Assembly (NCBI GenBank): GCA_900547305.1 | Contig: URGH01000064.1 | Span: 1-15,515, forward strand | DNA: 15,515 bases | Reading direction: 5' to 3' | DNA from: an uncultured Oscillospiraceae bacterium | GTDB lineage: Bacteria; Bacillota; Clostridia; Oscillospirales; Acutalibacteraceae | Shown: one piece after another, positions 1 to 7,077 of the stretch | Layout: each line of letters begins with the position of its first letter | How positions within the stretch are numbered: position 1 is the stretch's first letter | The notes under the pieces: generated by a model | Seen by the model: only the letters and a program-made list of their open reading frames with translations | Databases searched by the model: none | What the model was told of the DNA's origin: nothing | Program-made: the position numbers and the translations under genes

Positions 1-14
1 CATATAAACACAAC

Positions 15-317
15 CTATTCATTAAAATTATCCGGCACTCTGAACCAGCGGTATTCTTCGTAAGGTACTAAATCCTTTGAAACATCACAGCAGCTCACAA
101 GCACATAATTTCCCTTATGTGAAAGCGCCTTTGCCGTTTCTTGGAGTTTAAAGCTGCCATACGGTCTGCGGTTAAGATAAAGTGCTCTTTCAATCTGCGG
201 TAACAGCGGTTTCAAGCAATCAAGTATATAGCACTCACCGAGCACCAATTCAAGATACGCCTGCGCGCTGTATATCTTCCCGCTTTTCAGTACGCCTTTC
301 GTTTTGTTTTTCCTCAT
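15..317 (-). CDS. Hypothetical protein, 100 aa
   Basis: I do not recognise this family. The protein is basic at its N-terminus and mixed alpha/beta afterwards, with no signal peptide, membrane segment or metal motif. The start is supported by an AGAGGA Shine-Dalgarno six bases before the ATG. It is the last complete gene of the long leftward operon, 21 bases after the 109-aa gene, so it is probably co-transcribed with the element's DNA-processing genes. Small genes at the distal end of such operons are often element-specific accessory proteins, but nothing in the sequence assigns a role. Confidence 0.7.
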   Translation of the reverse strand: MRKNKTKGVLKSGKIYSAQAYLELVLGECYILDCLKPLLPQIERALYLNRRPYGSFKLQETAKALSHKGNYVLVSCCDVSKDLVPYEEYRWFRVPDNFNE

Positions 318-338
318 TTTTATTCCTCTCTTTAATAT

Positions 339-668
339 TTAAGCGATTTTTCCGACATTTTCTCTTTCCAAAAAGGCATTGAAAATTTGCCGTATATATT
401 CCCAGCCGCCGATACTCAAAAATTCATTTGAAAGATATTCGTCATATAACAGCGAGAGAATATTTGTGTGCGACGCCAAAACCTTTAAATCACTTAAACC
501 AAATTCGGTTTTCAGATTGCTGTTAACCGCGTAGCAATAAAGGTTTTTGTAAAAGTGAATTTTCCCGGCGTTCTCAAATACCGTTTCGGTATTTTGGGAA
601 AGCTGCTCTTTTCTGAAAACCGTATATTCCTTTTTAATATTTTCGGTCAGTATATCTTCGTAAGACAA
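339..668 (-). CDS. Small helical protein, possibly DUF3848-like, TTG start
   Basis: A 109-aa predicted helical protein. The opening 'EYTVFRKEQL' followed by helices about a NAYEYTVREDIL-like position reminds me of the DUF3848 family of small proteins on Firmicutes mobile elements, but the match is remote and from memory. The start codon is TTG: it sits six bases after a GAGGA Shine-Dalgarno, and the only nearby upstream ATG runs into a stop after three codons. The gene begins nine bases after the 50-aa gene, and its Shine-Dalgarno overlaps the end of that gene, suggesting translational coupling. Function unknown. Confidence 0.65.
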   Translation of the reverse strand: MSYEDILTENIKKEYTVFRKEQLSQNTETVFENAGKIHFYKNLYCYAVNSNLKTEFGLSDLKVLASHTNILSLLYDEYLSNEFLSIGGWEYIRQIFNAFLERENVGKIA

Positions 669-677
669 ATTAAGTCC

Positions 678-830
678 TCATTTCTTATCACAGTTTACAT
701 CTGTGACGGGCGATGTGTCCAATTTTTTCTCACCAACATCTGCAAGGCGGTTTATCGCCTTAATAAGCGCCGGTAACTGATGTTCAAAAAAGATTTGTCC
801 GTATTTTGTTTCGTGAAATTGTAATCCCAT
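678..830 (-). CDS. Small conserved-type protein, 50 aa (MGLQFHETKYG)
   Basis: A 50-codon ORF beginning MGLQFHETKYGQIFFEHQLP. The ATG lies eight bases after an AAGGAA Shine-Dalgarno, and the stop is nine bases before the next gene, in the same direction as all its neighbours. The opening, an 'xQFHETxYGxxFFexQLPxLI' pattern followed by a short amphipathic helix and a charged tail, resembles small hypothetical proteins I recall from Firmicutes conjugative elements. No function is known to me. Its short length makes it easy to miss in gene calling. The good ribosome site, the tight spacing and the patterned N-terminus argue that it is real. Confidence 0.65.
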   Translation of the reverse strand: MGLQFHETKYGQIFFEHQLPALIKAINRLADVGEKKLDTSPVTDVNCDKK

Positions 831-910
831 ATTTAATATTCCTTTCAGTTTTTAATTCTTTTAATATAGCTTCCACAAGTCATTTTAAATCTCATTGCTT
901 TAAAGCCGGA

Positions 911-931
911 GCAAGGGCAAAATACCCTTGC
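911..931 (-). other. Hairpin after the 78-aa gene
   Basis: A 7-bp perfect stem (GCAAGGG / CCCTTGC) with a 7-nt loop lies 10 bases after the stop of the 78-aa gene. No T-run follows on the minus strand, so it is not a convincing terminator. It could be an mRNA processing or stability element in the otherwise empty 110-base gap. Confidence 0.35.
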
Positions 932-940
932 CCTCGTACT

Positions 941-1177
941 TTATGCTGCTTTATCCGTATGCAAGGCGCGAGCTTTGCCTGCCGAATATTTGCCCTCGGT
1001 TATTTCGTACAGAAACTCTCTGCACTTTTCCTCGTTTCCGCAGCCCGCAACCATAGTAACGCGATCGGGTCCGCTGCCGACGTATACGCTTATACAGCCG
1101 TCAAATATTTGCAGCAGAATATCCTCCCGATTAGCACAGGCGGAAACAAGAGCAAAAAAGGAAGACATTTTTTCCAT
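941..1177 (-). CDS. Hypothetical protein, 78 aa
   Basis: A small protein of unknown family with an even alpha/beta mix: a helix, the segment 'GCISVYVGSGPDRVTMVAGCG', then a helix with 'EEKCREFLYEI'. Cysteines are present but in no metal-binding spacing I recognise. A GGAG Shine-Dalgarno precedes the ATG by eight bases, and the gene starts 13 bases after the pcfJ-like stop, so it belongs to the same operon. No signal peptide or membrane segment. Function unknown. Confidence 0.6.
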   Translation of the reverse strand: MEKMSSFFALVSACANREDILLQIFDGCISVYVGSGPDRVTMVAGCGNEEKCREFLYEITEGKYSAGKARALHTDKAA

Positions 1178-1190
1178 AAATAATCACTCC

Positions 1191-3323
1191 TTACGCCGCC
1201 TCAAGCAGGTCTTTCATAAGAACATCAACAAGCCGTATTCCTCTCAGCTCTCCGCCGTGAATAAGAATGTTGTTTTCGTCAAGCTCGGCAAATTCCTCAA
1301 GGCGTAATACCTTGCTTGTTTCCGCTAAAGATTTATCTTCTTCGCTTAACCGCTCCTTTATTACCTTTTGCCATTCTCTTAAAAACGGTTCGGCTGTAAT
1401 AATATCTTCACCGTTGCGGTCATAGAGAGTTCGTTTTTGGCGGATAGTGCCGCCGGGTTCCACCTCTAAAGTATAGTAGGATACATCCGGCTCGTTTGTA
1501 CGGCGCAAAAACAGAATATAGCTTTCCCTGCGTTCTATGCGGTCAAGGTATCTGTCCTGCTCGGCAACGCAATGGTGAAGATTTCTGCCCTCTGCAAGCA
1601 CATCCTCAACACAGCTCGGTGCAATAACGGAATATTTTTCTCCGGCATATTCGTATTTAGCTTTAACATATGAAAATACATCGGGCAAAAGGGGATAAGA
1701 CTTTATTATCTCGTTTGCGCGCTCGTGAAGATCCTTGCGCTGCAGCAAATTTACAAGCTCTGCATGCCGCTGCCTCAATCTGCCGGCTCGGTATATAATA
1801 GCGTCGCTTGTATCCATATTTAATTTTACCGCCATTGCAAGATAATCCTTCCATAGATTCATAACCTCATTACAGGTCATATTAAGCGCGTTCATCTGTT
1901 TGTTAATATAGTTGAATATCTGTACCGCACTCATTCTGTCAGATATAAATGACAGCTTATCCGGCATCAGATTATGCCCTATAAACCATTTCTTCAGGTA
2001 ACGGGATAAAAAGACATTTTGCCCTTTTTCGTATTGCAGCCAGCTTAAATACTTAAAACCTCCGTTTGTTTCCTTTAGCTCTTTAAGTCTTACGGAATCT
2101 ATGCAAAGAATTTTTTTAAGGTTGCTGCCGCTCGAATCAATGCGATGCCGGATATTAAAGCTCTTACCGTTTAATAACTCCTCGGCAAGCTCTGTAAACC
2201 CTGCCTTAATAAGCTTTTCAATATACGATGTTTCTTTAACATGTATTAAAAATACTTCCGGGTCAAGTTTACCTTTGTATTCATACCATTCGTTAAGCGC
2301 AGTACACTTTAACTCATTTTCGGAAAGTTTCCTTAATGTCTTTTCATATATTCTTCCATCCTGAGCATAATATTGGCTGTTGCATAAGCTGCAACCTATC
2401 CAGCGAAATGCCCGAAGCTTGTAATCTCCGTAAAAATATGCCCGAAGCGGCATACCTGTGTTATTACATATGATTCTCCTGACTTCATAATAATGAAACT
2501 GCGGAGCAAACGGCAAGCCTCGATGGTACACTCTGTATGAATCAAATCGCCTTATCATAAGCCCGTCCCTGCAACGCTGAAAAATATATGACGGATACTC
2601 CCGTGTGGCGAAATAGCCGAATTTCCCGAGAGATTTAAAGGTTATTTCTTTATGGCAGACAGGGCAGATACCCTTTGAATTGTAATGGGGCTTTTCAACC
2701 GAAACCGTATTTTCACAATATGTGCAATAGCCTTCTGTATACTTTTTGCGCGAATAATTATAAAAAATAAAATGTTCATCGGTAGCCTCTTTGTCTAACC
2801 ATTTTTCAAAATCCTTCGGCAGCTGCTTTGGGGTTTGCTTTAAATCCTCATCCCACGGGTCGGTTACTTTTCTGTGCTTTTTTTCAAGATTTTCCGCCAT
2901 AACATCATCCTGATAACAAACAAGTATATTGGCGCCGCTTTTATCGGACTTAAAATACTTTTTCAGTATTTTATTTGATTCGCGCGGGACATATACGGTA
3001 TACCCGTTAAACCAACCATCGGACCAATCAAGGTTGCGGAGCGAGGCGGTGAACCACTTTTCTTTCTCGTGACTGTAAGTGATATACTTTTTATTTTTCC
3101 TATCGAAATATATATCGTATATCGGTTTTGTGCCGCCGTACCGCATTGCCTCGGTCAGAAAAAAGGATACCTTTAAAATGCCTTTTTTGGTGCAGCACCT
3201 TAGATACGACCAATTTGTATATTTATTTACCCTGACATCTTTCGGTTTGTCCGCTTTGGCTCTGCGGAGCATATACGGAGTAGCCCGGAGCTTCGGCATT
3301 TTAAGCAATTCTTTTTTTCTCAT
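1191..3323 (-). CDS. PcfJ-like protein, 710 aa, with zinc ribbon
   Basis: A large soluble protein. Residues about 545-660 carry the PcfJ signature, including GRNLHHCV (579-586), the 'YILFLRR' strand, 'YYTLEVEPGG' and a closing 'W..VI' helix. PcfJ is named from conjugative plasmid pCF10; its biochemical role is not established. Residues 200-223 hold a CxxC-x16-CxxC zinc ribbon (C200, C203, C220, C223), and a further CxxC sits at 311-314. The annotated ATG at 3323 overlaps the end of the DUF7666-like gene. A second ATG at 3299 (MPKLRAT) lies one base past that gene's stop and may be the true start, though neither has an ideal Shine-Dalgarno. PcfJ and PcfK genes commonly travel together, as here, with a DUF7666-like gene between them. 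Confidence 0.85.
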   Translation of the reverse strand: MRKKELLKMPKLRATPYMLRRAKADKPKDVRVNKYTNWSYLRCCTKKGILKVSFFLTEAMRYGGTKPIYDIYFDRKNKKYITYSHEKEKWFTASLRNLDWSDGWFNGYTVYVPRESNKILKKYFKSDKSGANILVCYQDDVMAENLEKKHRKVTDPWDEDLKQTPKQLPKDFEKWLDKEATDEHFIFYNYSRKKYTEGYCTYCENTVSVEKPHYNSKGICPVCHKEITFKSLGKFGYFATREYPSYIFQRCRDGLMIRRFDSYRVYHRGLPFAPQFHYYEVRRIICNNTGMPLRAYFYGDYKLRAFRWIGCSLCNSQYYAQDGRIYEKTLRKLSENELKCTALNEWYEYKGKLDPEVFLIHVKETSYIEKLIKAGFTELAEELLNGKSFNIRHRIDSSGSNLKKILCIDSVRLKELKETNGGFKYLSWLQYEKGQNVFLSRYLKKWFIGHNLMPDKLSFISDRMSAVQIFNYINKQMNALNMTCNEVMNLWKDYLAMAVKLNMDTSDAIIYRAGRLRQRHAELVNLLQRKDLHERANEIIKSYPLLPDVFSYVKAKYEYAGEKYSVIAPSCVEDVLAEGRNLHHCVAEQDRYLDRIERRESYILFLRRTNEPDVSYYTLEVEPGGTIRQKRTLYDRNGEDIITAEPFLREWQKVIKERLSEEDKSLAETSKVLRLEEFAELDENNILIHGGELRGIRLVDVLMKDLLEAA

Positions 3324-3867
3324 ATTCCGTTTTCTCGCTTTCCTCTAAATTGACATTATACAGTCGGTTCGGCATAATTATTTTACCGTCAACCTTAGCT
3401 AATGCTATTTGAATAATCTTTTTGCTGTTCGGCTCTTCCTTTGCAAAGCAAAGATAATCGCCTTTCTCACCGGAGGCAACAGGGTCTTTACCGCGCACTA
3501 TTACATAACCGTTCCGGGATTTGCCGATTTCCTTTTCCACTTGGCTGCTGTTTTTTCTGAATGGGTGGTCGTTTATATATGCGAGGGAATGTAACAGTAA
3601 ATCTTTCAGCGTTAAACGCTTTAATATCGTTAAATGCGTACAGGAAATTTTACTGTCGCGGTCATCCTCGTCTATATCTCCACCTGCGTCAACAATATAA
3701 TATTCTGAATTTTTTATATTCGGATAATACTCGAAGCAGTCAAGGGGATTTTCGGCGCAATGAAAGCCGTTCTTTGCGCAATTTGCTTTTTCGGTCACAT
3801 TAAGCCCCGGATTAAACTGATAGTCTCTGCATATCAGTCCCTTATCAAAGCCTTTATAAGCTAACAT
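3301..3867 (-). CDS. DUF7666-like protein, 188 aa
   Basis: Begins MLAYKGFDKGL and contains 'CAKNGFHCAENPLDCFEYYP' (about residues 29-48), close to the GFHxCxNPLDxxxYY signature I associate with DUF7666. It continues 'YYIVDAGGDIDEDDRDSKI', then a helix-rich part ending in a charged tail. I chose the ATG at 3867 rather than a longer frame because it has a GGGGGA Shine-Dalgarno five bases upstream, and the extra N-terminal 53 residues are only a basic reading-frame shadow of the upstream gene. It begins 10 bases after the pcfK-like stop. The molecular function of the family is unknown. The aspartate cluster DIDEDDRD could bind metal, but that is speculation. Confidence 0.75.
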   Translation of the reverse strand: MLAYKGFDKGLICRDYQFNPGLNVTEKANCAKNGFHCAENPLDCFEYYPNIKNSEYYIVDAGGDIDEDDRDSKISCTHLTILKRLTLKDLLLHSLAYINDHPFRKNSSQVEKEIGKSRNGYVIVRGKDPVASGEKGDYLCFAKEEPNSKKIIQIALAKVDGKIIMPNRLYNVNLEESEKTEYEKKRIA

Positions 3868-3877
3868 ACGAATCCCC

Positions 3878-4531
3878 CTAAAATAAAGAAAGCTGGTCGG
3901 TATTTTCCGACTTTTCCTTCTCTTCGGGCGGTGGAGTCTCTTTCTTTTTTGCAGCAGACTTTTTAGCGGTTTTGGAAGTATAAGCCGGCGTGTATGTTTT
4001 CGGTTCAAACTTTTCTTCATCCGCATAATCCACTTCTATTTTGGTTGAACGATAGTATTCCTCAGCCCAATCGTAGCAGAGATCGTCCGGAATGTCTATG
4101 CCTATAACGCCGTTTCCGTCCGGCTTTTCACCCGTAAGCTTCATATCTTCTTCAAGGTATTCCCGCGCTTTAATGTTTATATACTTAAAGCAGTTTGCAA
4201 CGCTCTTTTTAGGATGAAGAATGTTGCGGGAAAGGTTTTCGTTTTTCCTGCTCAATTCGATTATATAAGCGGCAACGCTTTCTTTCATATTGCGGAGGGT
4301 AATCCTTTCAACCCCCGTCGCTATATTGTTTTCAGCCTGCTTTAATAATTCATCCGTGGAAAGCATTGTGTTCATTTCCCATTCAATCTGAATTTCTTCA
4401 TCGCGAGCCGCCTTTTTAGCGTCAAATTCCGCCTTTCGCTTGGCTTCTTCCTTTTCAAAGGCTTTTTTTCTTTCAGCCTCGGTTTGCTCGGCTGTTTTTT
4501 CGGTGACTTCTGTTTTATTATTGGCATCCAT
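3878..4531 (-). CDS. PcfK-like protein with C-terminal clamp-binding motif
   Basis: 217 aa in three parts. Residues 10-55 are a Glu/Lys/Ala-rich probable coiled coil. Residues about 78-170 form the PcfK-like core (NMKESVAAYI, 'HPKKSVANCFKYI', an acidic loop, then 'WAEEYYRSTKIEV'). A Lys/Pro/Glu-rich disordered tail ends exactly in DQLSLF. QLSLF matches the QL(S/D)LF pentamer by which polymerases, MutS and other DNA proteins bind the beta sliding clamp, so this protein probably docks on host DnaN. The ATG at 4531 is chosen for its AAGGAG Shine-Dalgarno seven bases upstream; a longer frame to 4702 is a shadow of the primase gene. Family function is unknown, but its place between primase and pcfJ fits DNA replication. 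Confidence 0.85.
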   Translation of the reverse strand: MDANNKTEVTEKTAEQTEAERKKAFEKEEAKRKAEFDAKKAARDEEIQIEWEMNTMLSTDELLKQAENNIATGVERITLRNMKESVAAYIIELSRKNENLSRNILHPKKSVANCFKYINIKAREYLEEDMKLTGEKPDGNGVIGIDIPDDLCYDWAEEYYRSTKIEVDYADEEKFEPKTYTPAYTSKTAKKSAAKKKETPPPEEKEKSENTDQLSLF

Positions 4532-4558
4532 TTTTATGCTCCTTTTTAAAATTTGAAA

Positions 4559-4585
4559 CGCGGTACGGGAAAGCCCCATACCGCG
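4559..4585 (-). other. Strong hairpin between primase and pcfK-like genes
   Basis: A 7-bp perfect stem (CGCGGTA / TACCGCG) continues through a G-rich/C-rich inner stem to a small loop. It lies just after the primase stop (4590) and before the pcfK-like ribosome site. On the minus strand it is followed by TTTCAAATTTT, an imperfect T-rich stretch, so it could be a weak or partial terminator that lowers expression of the downstream genes, or an RNA stability element. Confidence 0.6.
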
Positions 4586-4589
4586 CCTT

Positions 4590-6098
4590 TTAATAAAAAT
4601 CCTTAATTTTAGCTTTTTTCGCCGCAAATGCAACGGGATAAAAACCATCTTCGTTACAGTAAAAGAATCGGCTGCCTTTTTCGCTATATAGCTCAATAAC
4701 ATCGGACAGAGCTACGGCTCGCCCGGCGTAACCGTCGGGCAGCTGTAAGCCATATTTTTCCCGTATGTAATTAAGGCAGGTAAAATCGTCGTCAAAATAG
4801 GCAACCTCACTATCGCTCACAAGACAGTATTCTTCAGCCGGAGGTTCTGTAAAGCCAGCTTCAAGCAGCTTTTCAATACCCGCAAAGGCGTAGCTTCTGA
4901 CAACCGCGCCGCTTATATCCAGCTGATAAATACGGTAACCTTGTCTCTTATCTGTTTCGGGCTTTTGTATAATCTTTTCACTGCCCTCCAATCGTTTCAA
5001 AGCAATAACATAGTCGTCTATACCGTTGTAATTCGGGTTCCAACAGGCAATTTCACATTTCATACCGCACTCTGCCGCCGTTTGCCGCACGCGCACTGCG
5101 CCGGCCGCCACATTTTTGTTTCGGAATTTATCAATGTCTAAGGCGTCAATAACGGTTTTTGTGCCGTAAGATGCTAAACTCTGCAATAATTCTTCAAGAC
5201 CCGCTGCCGCGTTTGCCGAAGCCAGTGCGATAAAGGTTTTACCCGACAGAGCGTGTGCAATATATGACTTTAAATACCCCTCGGTAATATATACCCGCCC
5301 GGCATTTCTGTCGCCTAAAAACTGTATGGGGCTGCCGGGGCCTGTGCCGTATGGCTTACTTGATGAAGAGAACCATATGTATTTAGCGCCCGGCTTATCC
5401 GAACCCTCGTTTTTAAGCGGAGTATCAAGCCGAATTTGCAGATCGTGTATCATACCGTCAATTTCTCTTATGGGTATTAAAATTCCGTTGGTGTATGAGC
5501 AGAACATTACCGTCCACACGCCGTTTCTTTTGTAGAACCCCGGCACGCCCTCTACGGTGAAGCCGTTTTTAATAAGCGTTTTTGCAATTTTCTCGCACAT
5601 ATAAAACGGGGGTGTGCTTTTAAAGCCTATTTTGTCTATCTGACTGTCGGTAAGACATCTCACATTCTTTAAGTGCTCTCGGTGCTTATCGCTCAGTTTA
5701 AGCAAGCCGAGCAATGCCGAAAGTGTTCGGTTAATAACGGGAGCTTCCGCGCGTTTTGCAGTCGGAGCAGCTTTGTGTGGCTTTATTTTACAGCTGTCAA
5801 AATCAAAATCGGTGTTTGTTTCAAGACGAAGCAGTAATTCATCGCAAATTCTTCTGTAAGCCTCCGAATTTGAAATGTTGCCGTTTATTTTGCTGTATAA
5901 CGCCAGCATACCGCCCTTTTCTCCGCAGTAATTACATCGCCAGGTATTGTTTTCGTAGTTTATTTTCAGCTTGCCGCGGTCGTCTCCGCAAAAAGGGCAA
6001 TCGGTATATACGCCGTTTGCCACCGGTCTGCGAATCTTTATGGGCAGCAGGCTTGCCACCTGTTCAATGTCGAACGGAAAATCCCCGGTAGACCCCAT
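4590..6098 (-). CDS. DNA primase-like protein (CHC2 zinc finger + TOPRIM)
   Basis: 502 aa. The N-terminus carries a CHC2-type zinc finger with C34/C37 (CPFCGDD) and C55/C58 (WRCNYCGEKGG), typical of DnaG-type primases. A central domain (about 150-265) is followed by a TOPRIM-like segment: 'VYITEGYLKSYIAH' supplies the Glu (about 273), and 'VIDALDIDK' supplies the Asp cluster (318-323). The C-terminal 110 residues form an unassigned alpha/beta domain. There is no DnaB helicase domain. Such primases on mobile elements synthesise RNA primers for replication after excision or transfer. The start has a GAGGT Shine-Dalgarno six bases upstream and the gene begins nine bases after the preceding stop. 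The TOPRIM part may be of the DUF3854 type seen in element-encoded primases. Confidence 0.85.
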   Translation of the reverse strand: MGSTGDFPFDIEQVASLLPIKIRRPVANGVYTDCPFCGDDRGKLKINYENNTWRCNYCGEKGGMLALYSKINGNISNSEAYRRICDELLLRLETNTDFDFDSCKIKPHKAAPTAKRAEAPVINRTLSALLGLLKLSDKHREHLKNVRCLTDSQIDKIGFKSTPPFYMCEKIAKTLIKNGFTVEGVPGFYKRNGVWTVMFCSYTNGILIPIREIDGMIHDLQIRLDTPLKNEGSDKPGAKYIWFSSSSKPYGTGPGSPIQFLGDRNAGRVYITEGYLKSYIAHALSGKTFIALASANAAAGLEELLQSLASYGTKTVIDALDIDKFRNKNVAAGAVRVRQTAAECGMKCEIACWNPNYNGIDDYVIALKRLEGSEKIIQKPETDKRQGYRIYQLDISGAVVRSYAFAGIEKLLEAGFTEPPAEEYCLVSDSEVAYFDDDFTCLNYIREKYGLQLPDGYAGRAVALSDVIELYSEKGSRFFYCNEDGFYPVAFAAKKAKIKDFY

Positions 6099-6107
6099 AT
6101 TTTAACC

Positions 6108-7013
6108 TCACTTCATTGAATCAAGAATAAGCTTTGTTGCGGCGCGGAGAATGTTATCCTCGGTCGGGTATTTTTCAATAATCATTTCCAATACCTTAAC
6201 GGGGCGGCGCTCGGCTAAGGTTCCCACCTTCCAGCCGTTATACGGTCCGCCCTCAATAACATAATTCTTCGCGTCCTCTAAAGTCATCACAGCGCATATT
6301 TCGTCAATCGGCGTAGTCTTGTCATAGGAAACAGGAGTCGGCTCATCTTCGGCTGCCGCTTGCTGCTCTATTACTTCGCCCGTTTGCTCGTCTACCTTAA
6401 TGCTGCCGCTTTCAATATTGTTTACCACCGTCAGCAGCGGGTCTGTAACGGGCGGAGCTTCTTCTGTTTCCGCCTTTGCAGGTGCGGTTTCGGGTTCTGC
6501 TTTCACAGCCTCCGTTTTTATCTCTGCCTTGACGGGTTCTTCCGCTTTTTCGGGCTTGACTTCTTTCGCAGGCTGTTTAGGCTTTTCGGCTTTCTTGGTA
6601 ACCGCCTTTTCCTCTGATTTTGCGGCAGAGGGATTGACGGAAATAAACTGTAAGCCGAAGCCTGCGTCCGAAAGTGCTTTTTCCATAGCGTCGTGCTGGG
6701 CTTTCGCCACGGATACCTTGTCCTCGGCGTCAACCCCCGAAATAATACAGTTTGCCGCAGGCTCGCTGTCGGCGCGGTCAAAATATACCCTTGCCTCAAC
6801 CGCGGCAATTTTCTCCGATAGGTTTTTTATAAATATACGGATCTTGCCGTTGGGGTGTCTGAGTCTGAACCAAAGCTTTTGGTAGGGCAGATCAAGTACC
6901 GCCCCGTTTTCGGTGCTGCGGACATATTTTAACGGGTCAAAGCCCTTTACGCGGTTAAGACCCGCGGCGGTGCTTTCGGCGTTGTAAACAACGGCGCTGT
7001 TGTCTGATTTCAT
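6108..7013 (-). CDS. Conserved element protein: N-domain, KEAP linker, C-domain
   Basis: 301 aa in three parts. Residues about 20-125 (WFRLRHPNGKIRI, 'AAVEARVYFDR', 'ALSDAGFGLQF') form a compact domain whose pattern I recall in hypothetical proteins of Firmicutes elements. Residues about 128-190 are a low-complexity Lys/Glu/Ala/Pro linker. Residues about 235-301 contain 'GGPYNGWKVGTLAE' and a helix pair reminiscent of the small C-terminal domain attached to ExoX-like nucleases. No catalytic residues are obvious, so a DNA-binding or annealing partner for the neighbouring exonuclease and helicase is one possibility, unproven. The ATG has an AAGGAG-type Shine-Dalgarno. The repetitive GAA/GCC linker also produces a spurious Lys/Arg-rich ORF in another frame. 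Confidence 0.7.
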   Translation of the reverse strand: MKSDNSAVVYNAESTAAGLNRVKGFDPLKYVRSTENGAVLDLPYQKLWFRLRHPNGKIRIFIKNLSEKIAAVEARVYFDRADSEPAANCIISGVDAEDKVSVAKAQHDAMEKALSDAGFGLQFISVNPSAAKSEEKAVTKKAEKPKQPAKEVKPEKAEEPVKAEIKTEAVKAEPETAPAKAETEEAPPVTDPLLTVVNNIESGSIKVDEQTGEVIEQQAAAEDEPTPVSYDKTTPIDEICAVMTLEDAKNYVIEGGPYNGWKVGTLAERRPVKVLEMIIEKYPTEDNILRAATKLILDSMK

Positions 7014-7042
7014 TTGATTTTTTCTCCTTTCAGAATTAAAGA

Positions 7043-7077
7043 CGGGAATAAGTAAGCTTTTTCTTCAGCTTATCCCG
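7043..7077 (-). other. Nested hairpin upstream of the three-part protein gene
   Basis: An outer stem CGGGA/TCCCG encloses an inner TAAGCT/AGCTTA stem with an 8-nt loop. An alternative register pairs TAAG with CTTA outside it. The structure overlaps the last codons of the helicase gene... on the DNA, it spans the junction between the helicase stop (7070) and the preceding leader side of the next start, with no T-run on the minus strand. Probably an mRNA structure rather than a terminator. Confidence 0.4.

Noticed and set aside
1..3. ATG of a further leftward gene at the window edge
   Set aside because: Only the start codon would be inside the window and the AGG upstream is weak, so nothing can be supported.
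6360..6885. Plus-strand ORFs opposite the three-part protein, and a Lys/Arg-rich minus-strand ORF at 6518-6808
   Set aside because: They are frame shadows of the low-complexity KEAP linker of the real gene and have no ribosome sites or family pattern.
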